A DNA stretch of 35,481 nucleotides from Lysobacteraceae bacterium. Its GTDB lineage: Bacteria > Pseudomonadota > Gammaproteobacteria > Nevskiales > Nevskiaceae. The DNA lies in contig PNMW01000013.1 of NCBI GenBank assembly GCA_013823855.1, positions 1-35,481 on the forward strand. The letters are read 5' to 3'. Both the position numbers and the translations under genes were made by a program. Shown here one piece after another: positions 18,028 through 27,131 of this stretch. The notes beneath the pieces were generated by a model, which made no database searches, was not told where the DNA came from, and was given only the letters and a program-made list of their open reading frames with translations. The first letter of the stretch is position 1. Each line of letters begins with the position of its first letter.

Positions 18028-19101
18028 ATGCCCCGCAAGCCCGCCACCCCGATCGACGACACGCCGCCCGAGCGCCTGATCTCGGCCGGTGCCCGCAGCG
18101 ACGAAGACCGCGTCGATCGCGCGATCCGGCCGCAGCGGCTCGAGGATTACGTCGGCCAGCCGGCCGTTCGCGAGCAGATGGCGATCGCCATCACCGCCAC
18201 CCGGGCCCGTGCCGAGGCGCTCGACCATGTGCTGATCTTCGGCCCGCCCGGCCTTGGCAAGACGACACTGGCCCACATCCTGGCTGCCGAGCTGGGCGTC
18301 AACCTGCGCCAGACCTCGGGGCCAGTGCTGGAGAAGGCCGGCGACCTGGCCGCGCTGCTGACCAACCTGGAACCGCGCGACATCCTGTTCGTCGACGAGA
18401 TCCACCGCCTGTCGCCGGTGGTCGAGGAAGTGCTGTATCCGGCGATGGAGGATTACCAGCTCGACATCATGATCGGCGAGGGGCCGGCGGCGCGTTCGAT
18501 CCGGCTCGACCTGCCGCCGTTCACGCTGATCGGCGCCACCACCCGCGCCGGCAGCCTGACCGGGCCGCTGCGCGACCGTTTCGGGATCATCCAGCGGCTG
18601 GAGTTCTATTCGGTCGCCGACCTGACCACGATCGTCAAGCGCTCGGCCGCGATTCTCGGCGTGCCGGTGGAAGAGGAGGGCGCTTTCGAGATCGCGCGTC
18701 GTTCGCGCGGCACGCCGCGCATCGCCAACCGGATGCTGCGCCGGGTCCGCGACTACGCCGAGGTGCGCGGCACCGGCGTGATCAGCGCCGAGATCGCGGC
18801 GGCGGCGCTGAAGATGCTCGATGTCGACAGCCGCGGCTTCGATCTCATGGACCGCAAGCTGATGATGGCGCTGATCGAGCGCTTCGATGGCGGGCCGGCC
18901 GGTCTCGACAACCTGGCGGCGGCGATCGGCGAGGCGCGCGACACCATCGAGGATGTCATCGAGCCCTATCTGATCCAGCAGGGCTATCTGCTGCGCACGC
19001 CGCGCGGCCGCATGGTCGGCAAGCTGGCCTACCAGCACTACGGTATCCCGCCGCCCAAGCGGATCGAGCCCGATCTCTTCGAAGAAGGCGCAGGTGATTG
19101 A
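18028..19101 (+). CDS. ruvB: Holliday junction branch migration helicase RuvB
   Basis: 357-residue AAA+ motor that drives RuvA-bound Holliday junctions in recombinational repair. Walker [10 protein letters not shown], Walker B DEIHRL, sensor GATTRAG, arginine-finger region GPLRDRFG, and the C-terminal winged helix with RTPRGRM are all present. The start is at 18028, or 18019 three codons earlier; the longer frame to 17962 is unconserved. ruvA and ruvC, usually directly upstream, are absent: greB is the neighbour and the 100-base gap contains no coding sequence. ybgC and the tol genes follow as in pseudomonads. Confidence 0.96.
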   Translation: MPRKPATPIDDTPPERLISAGARSDEDRVDRAIRPQRLEDYVGQPAVREQMAIAITATRARAEALDHVLIFGPPGLGKTTLAHILAAELGVNLRQTSGPVLEKAGDLAALLTNLEPRDILFVDEIHRLSPVVEEVLYPAMEDYQLDIMIGEGPAARSIRLDLPPFTLIGATTRAGSLTGPLRDRFGIIQRLEFYSVADLTTIVKRSAAILGVPVEEEGAFEIARRSRGTPRIANRMLRRVRDYAEVRGTGVISAEIAAAALKMLDVDSRGFDLMDRKLMMALIERFDGGPAGLDNLAAAIGEARDTIEDVIEPYLIQQGYLLRTPRGRMVGKLAYQHYGIPPPKRIEPDLFEEGAGD

Positions 19102-19132
19102 TTGGCTTGTGTTGTTGCGCTGCCGCATCAGC

Positions 19133-19138
19133 TAAACT
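19133..19138 (+). promoter_or_regulatory. Possible -10 element upstream of ybgC
   Basis: TAAACT (4 of 6) lies 9 bases before the ATG of ybgC. TTG-rich sequence (19107-19117) precedes it, but neither TTGTGT (20-base spacer) nor TTGTTG (15-base spacer) is well placed. If used, the leader would be only a few bases; no SD precedes the ATG. Confidence 0.3.
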
Positions 19139-19147
19139 GTGAGACGA

Positions 19148-19585
19148 ATGTCGAATCCGAATCTGGTCTTCTCCTGGCCCCTGCGGGTCTATTACGAGGA
19201 CACCGACCTGAGCGGCGTGGTCTACCACGCCAACTATCTGAAATTCTTCGAGCGCGCCCGCACCGAATGGCTGCGCGCGCTCGGCTGTTCGCAGGAACAG
19301 CTGCGCCACGAGGTTCAGGTGGTGTTCACGGTCAGCCGGATAGAGGTGACGTTCCGTTCGCCGGCACGTCTTGACGATGAACTCGAAGCGACGGTCGCGG
19401 TCACGGAACTGAAGCGGGCCAGTCTGGTGCTGACTCAGGAACTGCGTCTTCGTCACGATGCAAAGCGACTGCTGGCCAGTGCGGAAGTGCGTGTGGCCAG
19501 CGTCGATGCCGCCAGCTTCAAGCCGACGGCATTGCCGCCGCTGTTCCGTGATCGTGCCGGCGTCGCCGGTGTCGACCATCGCTGA
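19148..19585 (+). CDS. ybgC: Tol-Pal-associated acyl-CoA thioesterase YbgC
   Basis: 145-residue hotdog-fold thioesterase that is the first gene of the tol-pal cluster in proteobacteria and acts on acyl-CoA in the cytoplasm. The signature YYEDTDLSGVVYHANY (15-30) contains the catalytic Asp20 and His27. The start is ATG 19148; GTG at 19139 would add three residues. It ends 34 bases before tolQ. Confidence 0.94.
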   Translation: MSNPNLVFSWPLRVYYEDTDLSGVVYHANYLKFFERARTEWLRALGCSQEQLRHEVQVVFTVSRIEVTFRSPARLDDELEATVAVTELKRASLVLTQELRLRHDAKRLLASAEVRVASVDAASFKPTALPPLFRDRAGVAGVDHR

Positions 19586-19619
19586 AACCTGCACGAATCA
19601 AGACAAGGGAAGAAACCGA

Positions 19620-20305
19620 ATGAGTGGCACGATTTCGCTGACACAGCTGGTCCTGCAGGCCAGCATCCCGGTGCAGCTGGTGATGGGTTCGCTGCTCGCC
19701 GCCTCGCTGGCGTCGTGGGCGGTGATCCTCGCCAAGCGCGGTCTGCTGTCGCGCATCCAGAACCAGGCCGTGGCGTTCGAGACCCGCTTCTGGTCCGGCG
19801 GTTCGCTGGCCGAGCTTTACGAGGCCTTGCGGCGCAGCCGCGAGCCGGAGGAAGGGCTGCCGCAGATCTTCCGCGCCGGCTACGAGGAATACTCGCGCCA
19901 GCAGGGCGCCAAGATTCCGCCCGACGATGCGCTCGCCGCCGTCCAGCGCCAGATGCGGGTGGCGATGGCCCGCGAAACCGAAAAGCTCGAAGGCGGCCTG
20001 AGCCTGCTGGCGACGATCGGTTCGACCAGCCCCTATGTCGGCCTGTTCGGCACCGTCTGGGGCATCGTCAATGCCTTCGTCGCGATCGGCAACGTCAAGC
20101 AGGCAACCTTGGCCAGTGTCGCCCCGGGCATCGCCGAAGCACTGATCGCCACCGCGATCGGCCTGTTCGCGGCGATCCCGGCGGTCATCGCCTACAACTT
20201 TTTCGTCGCCCGTGTCGACCGCCTCGAAAACCGCTTCTCGACGTTCGCCGAAGAGTTGACCGGCATCGTCGACCGCGGCCTGCGCGGTGGTTCGAGGGCC
20301 GGGTA

Positions 20306-20306
<1 letters not shown>
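19620..20306 (+). CDS. tolQ: Tol-Pal proton channel subunit TolQ
   Basis: 228-residue inner-membrane protein of the MotA/TolQ/ExbB family that, with TolR, uses the proton-motive force to energise TolA. Three TM helices: about 20-37, then after a cytoplasmic domain about 135-157 and 168-190. The conserved GSTSPYVGLFGTVWGI lines the channel region. A clear SD (AAGGGAAG) precedes the ATG. The stop overlaps the tolR start as TAATG. Confidence 0.96.
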
Positions 20307-20772
<466 letters not shown>

Positions 20773-20776
<4 letters not shown>

Positions 20777-21648
20777 TTCTGAAGACGCGCCATATCGTTG
20801 CGGCGTTCGCGCTGCATCTCGCCGTGTTCGGGCTGCTGTTCAGCGGCGTCCAGTGCGGCCGCGTGCCCGAGCCGGTAAGCATCATCCAGGGCCAGCTGAT
20901 ATCGGCCAACGAACTGCCGAAGCCACAGTCCGCACCTTCGCCGCAGCCGGCGCCCGAGCCGCCGATCCCTGAGGAAGTCGCGCCGCCGCCGGCCCCCGAA
21001 CCGCCGAAGCCGGACCCGCTCGAAGCGCAGCGCAAGCAGCAGGCCGAGCGCGACGCCAAGGCCGAGGAAGCCAGGAAGGAGCAGAAGGCCGCCGAGCAGA
21101 AGGCCGCCCAGGAGGCCTTGCTGAAGAAGCAGGCGGACGAGATCGCCGAGCAGAAGCGGCTGGCCGAGGACGCGAGGAAGAAAAAGGAAGCCGAGGATCG
21201 CAAGCGCGAGGAAGAATTGTCGAAGCAGGCGATCGCGGACGAGGAAAAGCGGCTGGCCGCCGAAAAGGCGGAGAAGAAGAAAAAGGCCGAGCAGGCGCGC
21301 CGCGAGGCCGAGGAACGGCGGGCTCGCGAAGCGGAACTGTCGGCAGCACTTGGTGCCGAAAGCGAGCAGCGGACAGCAGCCGACCAGAACCTGTGGGTGA
21401 CCCAGATCGTCGCCGCGATCCGGGCGGTGCGGCGCCTGCCGCCGAATGTCGACCCCGGTCTGGTCTGCCGGATCGCCATCCAGCTGTCGGCGACCGGCGA
21501 GGTCATCAACGCCAGCGTCCGGACCCCGAGCGGCAATCCGCAGTACGACGAATCGTCGCTGCGTGCGGTGTTCAAGGCCAGCCCGCTGCCGTTGCCACGC
21601 GATCCCACCGCGTTCGTGTCGTCGATCGTGGTGTCGTTCTCGCCGTGA
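20773..21648 (+). CDS. tolA: Tol-Pal linker protein TolA
   Basis: 291 residues spanning the periplasm from TolQR to Pal/TolB. TM helix about 8-26; Pro-rich stretch about 45-80; a long Ala/Glu/Lys/Arg coiled coil about 85-200; and a C-terminal TolA/TonB-like domain about 205-291 (QLSATGEVINASVRTPSGNP). The coiled coil is shorter than in E. coli TolA, which has over 400 residues in all, but typical for short-TolA species. Start overlaps tolR (ATGA). Confidence 0.93.
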
Positions 21649-21750
21649 CCAGCGCCTGCCGACCGCGGGTATCGCCAATGCCTTCTTCGTCGAACTTTCC
21701 CGTTCCGGGCGCTGAAGCCGAACTTCACCATCATCAGGTCGAGGTGTCAC

Positions 21751-23046
21751 TTGACTAAATTTTCGTCAATCCTGCTGGTTCTTCTGCTGATCGCAGGCAG
21801 CGCGCGCGCCGAACTGGAGATCTCGGTTTCCGGCGGCACCATCCGTGCCCAGCCGATCGCCGTGGTGCCGTTTCGCCAGGGACCTTCGGAACCGGCCGAC
21901 GTGGCCGCGATCGTCGCGGCCGATCTCAGCCGCAGCGGCCAGTTCCTGTCGCTGGCGCGCAGCGACATGAAAGGTTTCGATCCGCTGCCGACCAGCGAGG
22001 CGCAGGTCGATTACCGCACCTGGCGCGCGCTCGGTCAGGAAGCGCTGGTGATCGGCAATGTCCAGGCCCTGCCGGGCGGCGGGGCGAAGACCGTTGCCGA
22101 GCTGTACGACGTGTTCCGCACCCAGAAGATCCTGACTGTCGAAGCCACCGCCACGCGTCCGACCGAATGGCGCTCGATGGCGCACAAGGTGGCCGACCAG
22201 ATCTACGAGAAGCTGACCGGTACCCGCGGCGTCTTCGACACCCGGATTGCCTATATCACCTCGACGCAGGCGTCGGGTCGACGGCAGTTCAAGCTGATCT
22301 GGGCCGATGCCGATGGCGAAAATCCGCGCGAGATCGCACGCAGCTTCGAGCCGCTGCTGTCGCCGAGCTGGTCGCCGGACGGCAAGCGCATTGCCTACGT
22401 GACCTTCGAAGGGGGCCGCTCGAAGATCATCATCCAGACGCCAGCGACCGGTGACTACGTCACGTTCCTTGGCGAAAAGGGCATCAACAGCGCTCCGGCC
22501 TGGACGCCGGACGGCACCCGGCTGGTGGTGACGCTGTCGTTCCAGAAGAATTCCGATCTCTATGTCATCGATCTGGCCACGCGCTCTCGGCGCCGGTTGA
22601 CCGACAGCTTTGCAATCGATACCGCACCGACGGTGTCCCCGGACGGCCGCACCGTCGCGTTCCTGTCCGACCGCAGTGGCTCGGCGCAGGTCTACACGAT
22701 GAGCATCGATGGCGGCGAGGCCAGGCGTCTGACCTTCGAAGGCCGTCGCAACGAACAGCCGCGCTTTTCTCCAGATGGCAAGACTCTTGCACTGGTCAAC
22801 TACGACACTTCCGGTTATCGTATCGGGCTTGTGGATGTTGCAACTGGCGTGATGCGACTGGTCAGCAGCGGTCCTCTGGATGAAGGTCCCAGTTTTGCCC
22901 CGAACAGCGCGGTCGTGATCTACACGCGACAAGGCACGGCGGGCGCGGAACTGGCCACGGTTTCAACGGACGGGTCGGTCCGTCAACGATTGCGGCACAC
23001 CGGCGATGTCCGGGAACCGGCCTGGGCGCCGTACGCAAAGCCCTGA
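21751..23046 (+). CDS. tolB: Tol-Pal periplasmic protein TolB (TTG start)
   Basis: 431-residue periplasmic beta-propeller that binds Pal and TolA. Signal peptide about 1-20 (cleaved after ARA), N-terminal domain to about 165, then WD/PD40-like blades: SPSWSPDGKRIAYV, APAWTPDGTRLVVT, APTVSPDGRTVAFLS, QPRFSPDGKTLALV and a last EPAWAPYAKP. TTG at 21751 is the only start that gives a full signal peptide; the SD GAGG is 6 bases upstream. A 102-base gap separates it from tolA. Confidence 0.94.
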   Translation: MTKFSSILLVLLLIAGSARAELEISVSGGTIRAQPIAVVPFRQGPSEPADVAAIVAADLSRSGQFLSLARSDMKGFDPLPTSEAQVDYRTWRALGQEALVIGNVQALPGGGAKTVAELYDVFRTQKILTVEATATRPTEWRSMAHKVADQIYEKLTGTRGVFDTRIAYITSTQASGRRQFKLIWADADGENPREIARSFEPLLSPSWSPDGKRIAYVTFEGGRSKIIIQTPATGDYVTFLGEKGINSAPAWTPDGTRLVVTLSFQKNSDLYVIDLATRSRRRLTDSFAIDTAPTVSPDGRTVAFLSDRSGSAQVYTMSIDGGEARRLTFEGRRNEQPRFSPDGKTLALVNYDTSGYRIGLVDVATGVMRLVSSGPLDEGPSFAPNSAVVIYTRQGTAGAELATVSTDGSVRQRLRHTGDVREPAWAPYAKP

Positions 23047-23118
23047 GTGTCTCCAGCCTGTCACCCGAAAGGGTTCAACATCGTTACCTATCAATACGTC
23101 GTCACGGAGCTACAAAAA

Positions 23119-23628
23119 ATGCTGAACAACAAGTGGTTTGCCTGCGCCACCCTCGCCCTCGCTGCCGTTGCCACCGGTTGCTCCAGCACCGGCGACAAGA
23201 ACGCCAATGGAACGGCTGAAGCGGTCAAGCCGACCACCACGTCCCAGGGCAGCGCCGCTGCTGCGCCGTCGGGCAAGACCTCGGTGACGACTCCGGCCGC
23301 GACCCAGTCGATCGTCTACTTCGACTTCGACTCCAGCGACCTGAAGCCGGAATCGAAGGACGTCGTCGCTGCCTGGGCGAAGTACCTGACCGCCAACCCG
23401 ACCGCGAAGGCCCAGCTGCAGGGCAACACCGACGAGCGCGGCACCCGCGAGTACAACCTTGCCCTCGGCGAGCGTCGCTCGGCGGCCGTCAGCTCGGCCC
23501 TGCAGTCGGCCGGCGTCGCCGCCTCGCAGCTCGAACTGACCTCGAACGGCGAAGAGAAGCCGGTTGCCCTGGGTCACGACGAAGCCTCGTGGTCGCAGAA
23601 CCGTCGCGTCGAAATCGTCGGTCAGTAA
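23119..23628 (+). CDS. pal: Peptidoglycan-associated lipoprotein Pal
   Basis: 169-residue outer-membrane lipoprotein that binds peptidoglycan and TolB. Lipobox VATGC with Cys21 as the acylated residue; Ser/Thr/Ala-rich linker to about 65; then an OmpA-like domain (VYFDFDSSDLKPES, and GNTDERGTREYNLALGERR with the diaminopimelate-binding Asp and Arg). The start is ATG 23119 with GGAG about 9 bases upstream; the frame to 23047 has no signal sequence. A small GAAA-capped hairpin (23063-23074) precedes it. Confidence 0.95.
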   Translation: MLNNKWFACATLALAAVATGCSSTGDKNANGTAEAVKPTTTSQGSAAAAPSGKTSVTTPAATQSIVYFDFDSSDLKPESKDVVAAWAKYLTANPTAKAQLQGNTDERGTREYNLALGERRSAAVSSALQSAGVAASQLELTSNGEEKPVALGHDEASWSQNRRVEIVGQ

Positions 23629-23632
23629 GACG

Positions 23633-24472
23633 ATGACGGCCGCCATGGTGGTGCAACGTCGCAAGTCCTCGATCCTTCGCAGTGCCGCGCCAATCTGCGC
23701 GTCATTGTGGCTCGTGGCCTGCGCCGGGCAGAACTATGGCGGCCCGATCAACAGCGAGCAGGCGCTCAGCCCGGAAGAGCGGCGCCTGCAAGCGGTGGAA
23801 ACCAAGCTGGCGGAGCTGTCGCGCAAGTTGTCGTCCAGCGAGGCCGGCCGCGAACAGCGGAACGCCGAGGAGCTTGGACGCCTGCGCGGCCTGATCGAGC
23901 AGCTGCGCTACGATTTCGATCAGTCGCAGCGTCGCCAGCAGGAAGCGATCACCTCGTTCGATGCCCGCATCAAGGGGCTCGAAGCCGAAGCACTTGCGCA
24001 TCCGGCGCCAGTTCCGGGCGATGTCGAATCCACCGGTCCTGGCACTTCGGCAGGGACGGTCTCTGCGGCACCGGCATCGCCGCCGCTGAGTTCGGCGGCC
24101 GACGAAGAAGCGCTGTATCTGAAGAGCTTCGACCAGCTCAAGGGCGGGAAGTACGACGACGCAATTGTCGGCTTCAAAGCGATGCTGTCGAAGTATCCGC
24201 AGGGCAATTATTCTGACAACGCCTGGTACTGGACCGGCGAATCGTATTACATCAAGAAGGATTTCCCGAACGCGCTGGCGAGCTACCGCTCGCTGCTCGA
24301 AAAGTTCGGCAGCAGTCCGAAGGTACCGGACGCGCTGCTGAAGACCGGGATCATCCAGCAGGAACAGAAGAAGAATGACGCGGCGAAGGCGGCCTACAAC
24401 CGCGTCATCAAGGAGTTCCCGAATTCCAGCGCGGCGATCCAGGCCCGCACCCGGGTTGCGCAGCTACGCTGA
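23633..24472 (+). CDS. cpoB: Cell division coordinator CpoB (YbgF)
   Basis: 279 residues. CpoB links Tol action to septal peptidoglycan synthesis by PBP1B. The N-terminal part is a trimerising coiled coil (about 47-125), then a Pro/Ala/Ser linker, then about three TPR repeats from about 157 (YLKSFDQLKGGKYDDAIVGF). The signal peptide ends LVACAGQ, a credible lipobox, whereas E. coli CpoB is soluble in the periplasm. Start is 23633 or 23645, with no strong SD at either. Begins 4 bases after pal. Confidence 0.9.
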   Translation: MTAAMVVQRRKSSILRSAAPICASLWLVACAGQNYGGPINSEQALSPEERRLQAVETKLAELSRKLSSSEAGREQRNAEELGRLRGLIEQLRYDFDQSQRRQQEAITSFDARIKGLEAEALAHPAPVPGDVESTGPGTSAGTVSAAPASPPLSSAADEEALYLKSFDQLKGGKYDDAIVGFKAMLSKYPQGNYSDNAWYWTGESYYIKKDFPNALASYRSLLEKFGSSPKVPDALLKTGIIQQEQKKNDAAKAAYNRVIKEFPNSSAAIQARTRVAQLR

Positions 24473-24478
24473 CCCTGC

Positions 24479-25177
24479 ATGAGCCCGCTCGCGTCGGTTG
24501 CCGAGCGCGTCGCGCCTCGGATTCCGGCGGCCACCTCGACGCGACTCAAGCTCACTGAAATCTTCCTGTCGCTGCAAGGCGAGTCGACCTTCGTCGGCTG
24601 TCCGACGGTGTTCGTGCGGCTGACCGGCTGTCCGCTGCGCTGCAGCTATTGCGACACCGAGTACGCCTTCCACGGCGGCCGATGGCATGAACAGGCCGAG
24701 GTGCTGGCGACGGTCGCCGGCCACGGCGTCCGCCATGTCTGCGTGACCGGTGGCGAGCCGCTTGCCCAGAAGGCCTGCATTCCACTGCTGGCGGCACTCT
24801 GCGATGCCGGCTACACGGTGTCGCTGGAGACCAGTGGCGCACTCGACGTTTCGGCGGTCGACCCGCGAGTGGTCAAGATCCTCGACATCAAGACGCCGGC
24901 GTCCCGTGAGGCGGGGCGCAACCGCTGGGCCAATCTGCCGCTGCTGCAGCCTCACGACCAGATCAAGTTCGTCCTCTGTGATCGCGCGGATTACGACTGG
25001 GCAAAGGCGGTGGTCGCCGAGCATGGTCTGACCGAGCGCCACACCGTGCTGTTCTCGCCGAGCGCCACCCAGCTGCCTGCGCGCGAGTTGGCGGACTGGA
25101 TCGTCGCCGAGCGTCTTCACGTCCGGTTCCAGATGCAGCTGCACAAGCTGCTGTGGGGCGGGGAAGCCGGGCGCTAG
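24479..25177 (+). CDS. queE: 7-carboxy-7-deazaguanine synthase QueE
   Basis: 232-residue radical SAM enzyme that converts 6-carboxytetrahydropterin to 7-carboxy-7-deazaguanine on the queuosine pathway. The 4Fe-4S motif is C51-x3-C55-x2-C58 in GCPLRCSYCDT; LQGESTFVG before it and TGGEPLAQ after it are family motifs. Starts 6 bases after cpoB, so it is likely transcribed with tol-pal, as in pseudomonads. Confidence 0.94.
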   Translation: MSPLASVAERVAPRIPAATSTRLKLTEIFLSLQGESTFVGCPTVFVRLTGCPLRCSYCDTEYAFHGGRWHEQAEVLATVAGHGVRHVCVTGGEPLAQKACIPLLAALCDAGYTVSLETSGALDVSAVDPRVVKILDIKTPASREAGRNRWANLPLLQPHDQIKFVLCDRADYDWAKAVVAEHGLTERHTVLFSPSATQLPARELADWIVAERLHVRFQMQLHKLLWGGEAGR

Positions 25178-25260
25178 CAGCGCGGTTCCTGCGCAGTGAT
25201 TCCTGCGCAAGCGATGCGACCGGTGCTGGCCGGCGCGTCAACACCTGATCGGAGCTGTTC

Positions 25261-25944
25261 ATGTCTACCCCTCGTTCGGCCGTCGTCCTGCTCAGTGGCG
25301 GCCTCGATTCCGCGACCGCTCTGGCCATTGCCCGTGCCGACGGTTACCGCTGCCATGCGCTGAGCGTGGCCTACGGGCAGCGTCACAGCGCGGAGCTGGA
25401 CGCCTCCGTGAAGGTGGCCCGGCGGCTGGGCGCGGCGTCGCACCGGCTGATCCAGGTCAATCTCGATCTGATCGGCGGCTCGGCGCTGACCGATCGCGCG
25501 ATCGCCGTTCCGGAAGGCGCGACGCCGGGCATTCCGATCACCTATGTGCCGGCGCGCAACACCTTGTTCCTGTCGCTGGCGATGGGGCTGGCGGAAGTGC
25601 AGGGTGCGGAGGCGCTCTACATCGGCGTCAACGCTGTCGATTACAGCGGCTACCCGGATTGCCGGCCCGAGTTCATCGCCGCGTTCGAGAAGGTCGCGCA
25701 GCTGGCGACCCGCGCCGGCGTCGAAGGTGGCCGCCTCAAGATCGAAACGCCGCTGATTTCGCTCAGCAAGGCCGAGATCATCCGTCGCGGCCTGGCGCTT
25801 GGTGTCGACTTCGCCGAAACCGTCTCCTGCTACCAAGCCGATGCCGAAGGCCATGCCTGCGGTCGCTGCGATTCCTGCCGGCTGCGTCGCGATGGATTTG
25901 CCGCCGCCGGCGTCGCCGATCCGACGCGCTACGCCGTGACCTGA
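25261..25944 (+). CDS. queC: 7-cyano-7-deazaguanine synthase QueC
   Basis: 227-residue ATP-dependent enzyme turning the QueE product into preQ0. PP-loop SGGLDS at 12-17; zinc-binding cysteines C190, C200, C203 and C206 (CGRCDSCR). GGAG lies 7 bases before the ATG. It is 83 bases after queE; that gap carries the 10-base direct repeat TTCCTGCGCA (25186-25195, 25200-25209). Confidence 0.95.
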   Translation: MSTPRSAVVLLSGGLDSATALAIARADGYRCHALSVAYGQRHSAELDASVKVARRLGAASHRLIQVNLDLIGGSALTDRAIAVPEGATPGIPITYVPARNTLFLSLAMGLAEVQGAEALYIGVNAVDYSGYPDCRPEFIAAFEKVAQLATRAGVEGGRLKIETPLISLSKAEIIRRGLALGVDFAETVSCYQADAEGHACGRCDSCRLRRDGFAAAGVADPTRYAVT

Positions 25945-25974
25945 ACGGCATGCCGCTTCCCCGCCGGTTGCCGC

Positions 25975-25980
25975 TATAAT
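25975..25980 (+). promoter_or_regulatory. -10 element of the tRNA-Lys gene
   Basis: A perfect TATAAT, 21 bases before the tRNA, followed by the GC-rich CCGCGCC. That discriminator type is linked to ppGpp/DksA control of stable RNA genes. The -35 is poor (ATGCCG or TGCCGC). Confidence 0.6.
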
Positions 25981-26001
25981 CCGCGCCTCGCGAAGGACCG
26001 A

Positions 26002-26076
26002 GGGTCGTTAGCTCAGCGGTAGAGCATCGGACTTTTAATCCGTTGGTCGATGGTTCGATCCCATCACGACCCACCA
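26002..26076 (+). tRNA. tRNA-Lys (anticodon TTT)
   Basis: 75 bases including an encoded CCA end. Acceptor arms GGGTCGT and ACGACCC pair perfectly; D stem GCTC/GAGC; anticodon loop CTTTTAA (anticodon UUU, 26032-26034); variable loop TGGTC; T arm GATGG-TTCGATC-CCATC. The outer anticodon-stem pair 27-43 is U-U instead of a pair. It follows queC as in pseudomonads. Confidence 0.97.
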
Positions 26077-26111
26077 TCTTTCCCCGCGAGGAATCGACAT
26101 GCTGGATATTG

Positions 26112-26136
26112 AAGGGCCGCCGATGCGGCCTTTTTC
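26112..26136 (+). terminator. Rho-independent terminator after tRNA-Lys
   Basis: AAGGGCCGC (26112-26120), loop CGAT, GCGGCCTTT: nine pairs with one G-T, running into TTTTTC. It lies 35 bases after the tRNA. Confidence 0.88.
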
Positions 26137-26178
26137 TTGCGCGTCCTGCGCAGGCTCGCAGCCCCGGTGCCGGTATCA

Positions 26179-26198
26179 CGAACCGTCGTCCCGGTTCG
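26179..26198. repeat. Inverted repeat between tRNA-Lys and the uracil-DNA glycosylase gene
   Basis: CGAACCG (26179-26185), 6-base loop TCGTCC, CGGTTCG (26192-26198): seven perfect pairs. The 10-base palindrome CCTGCGCAGG (26145-26154) lies upstream. Confidence 0.4.
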
Positions 26199-26218
26199 GA
26201 TTCGTCATCCGAGCGAGC

Positions 26219-26234
26219 ACGTTCCCTGGAACGT
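26219..26234. promoter_or_regulatory. Operator-like palindrome upstream of the uracil-DNA glycosylase gene
   Basis: ACGTTCC-CT-GGAACGT: 7-base arms around two central bases, 12 bases before the start codon and touching TAAAGT (26235-26240). It resembles a dimeric repressor site. It does not match the E. coli LexA box. Confidence 0.45.
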
Positions 26235-26246
26235 TAAAGTAAGGCC

Positions 26247-27047
26247 ATGGAAGCTCATCGCCGCGCCCGGCTGCTACGCGCACTCGATCTGGAGGTCTGG
26301 ACCTCGCGCGCGGCGCCCGCCGGTGTCCCGGTCGAAGACGACCCGGCCCCCCCGTGGGCCGACGCCGACGAGCCGCCATCGGCGACCGCCGTCGCGACTC
26401 GCCCGGCGCCGGTGTCTGCTCCGGCTCGTCGACCGCCTGCGGCCTTGCTGGCCGATCTGGAGACGCCGGCACCGGTGTATGTCGCGCCGGCCGACTGGCA
26501 GGGACTGGCCGAGGCGGTACGCAGCTGCACTCGCTGCAAGCTGTGCAAGACCCGCACGAACACCGTGTTCGGTGTCGGCTCGACCGATGCGCCGCTGATG
26601 GTGATCGGCGAAGGGCCGGGCGCCGAGGAGGACGCGCGCGGCGAGCCGTTCGTGGGCGCTGCCGGCAAGCTGCTCGACGAGATGCTTCGAAGCGTCGGCC
26701 GGGCGCGCAGCAGCAACGTCTACATCGCCAATGTCGTCAAGTGCCGGCCGCCCGGCAATCGCGATCCGGAGACTGATGAAGTGGCGGCCTGCCGGCCATT
26801 TCTCGATCGCCAGATCGAGCTGCTGAAGCCGACCTTGATCCTCGCGCTCGGGCGTATCGCCGCCCAGCGCCTGCTGAGCAGCACCGCACCGCTGTCGAAG
26901 CTGCGCGGCGTCCCGCACGTCTACGGTGCCGCCAACACGCCGGTACTGGTCAGCTATCACCCGGCCTATCTGCTGCGCACGCCGTCGGACAAGCTCAAGA
27001 GCTGGCATGACCTCAAGCAGGTGCACCGGCTGCTCGATCGCGGCTGA
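26247..27047 (+). CDS. Family 4 uracil-DNA glycosylase (Fe-S)
   Basis: 266-residue enzyme removing uracil from DNA in base excision repair. Core motifs: GEGPGAEEDARGEPFVGAAG (121-140) with the uracil-pocket residues, NVVKCRPPGNRDPE, and SYHPAYLLRTP. Cys97 and Cys100 (KLC), Cys166 and Cys182 are the likely 4Fe-4S ligands. An Ala/Pro-rich extension of about 80 residues precedes the catalytic domain, as in related bacteria. AAGG sits just before the ATG. Likely controlled from the palindrome-containing region upstream. Confidence 0.92.
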   Translation: MEAHRRARLLRALDLEVWTSRAAPAGVPVEDDPAPPWADADEPPSATAVATRPAPVSAPARRPPAALLADLETPAPVYVAPADWQGLAEAVRSCTRCKLCKTRTNTVFGVGSTDAPLMVIGEGPGAEEDARGEPFVGAAGKLLDEMLRSVGRARSSNVYIANVVKCRPPGNRDPETDEVAACRPFLDRQIELLKPTLILALGRIAAQRLLSSTAPLSKLRGVPHVYGAANTPVLVSYHPAYLLRTPSDKLKSWHDLKQVHRLLDRG

Positions 27048-27125
27048 GCGTCTTGCGCGACGGCGATCGGGTGGCGGGTGCCCGCGATCCCGACCTCGGT
27101 CGGGGCGATCACCCTGTCCGAACGC

Positions 27126-27131
27126 TACAAT
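27126..27131 (+). promoter_or_regulatory. -10 element of proS
   Basis: TACAAT within CGCTACAATCCGCGCC (27123-27138), which matches the tRNA-Lys promoter (25972-25987) at 15 of 16 bases. The leader would be about 24 bases. No clear -35. Confidence 0.5.

Noticed and set aside
23063..23074. ACCC-GAAA-GGGT hairpin between tolB and pal as a terminator
   Set aside because: Only four pairs and no T-run; pal is expected to be co-transcribed with tolB.
25186..25209. Direct repeats of TTCCTGCGCA between queE and queC as a preQ1 riboswitch
   Set aside because: No H-type pseudoknot or A-rich tail seen, and the repeats look like chance in GC-rich DNA.
26219..26234. LexA box upstream of the uracil-DNA glycosylase gene
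   Set aside because: Does not match CTGT-N8-ACAG or GAAC-N4-GTTC; kept only as an unidentified palindrome.
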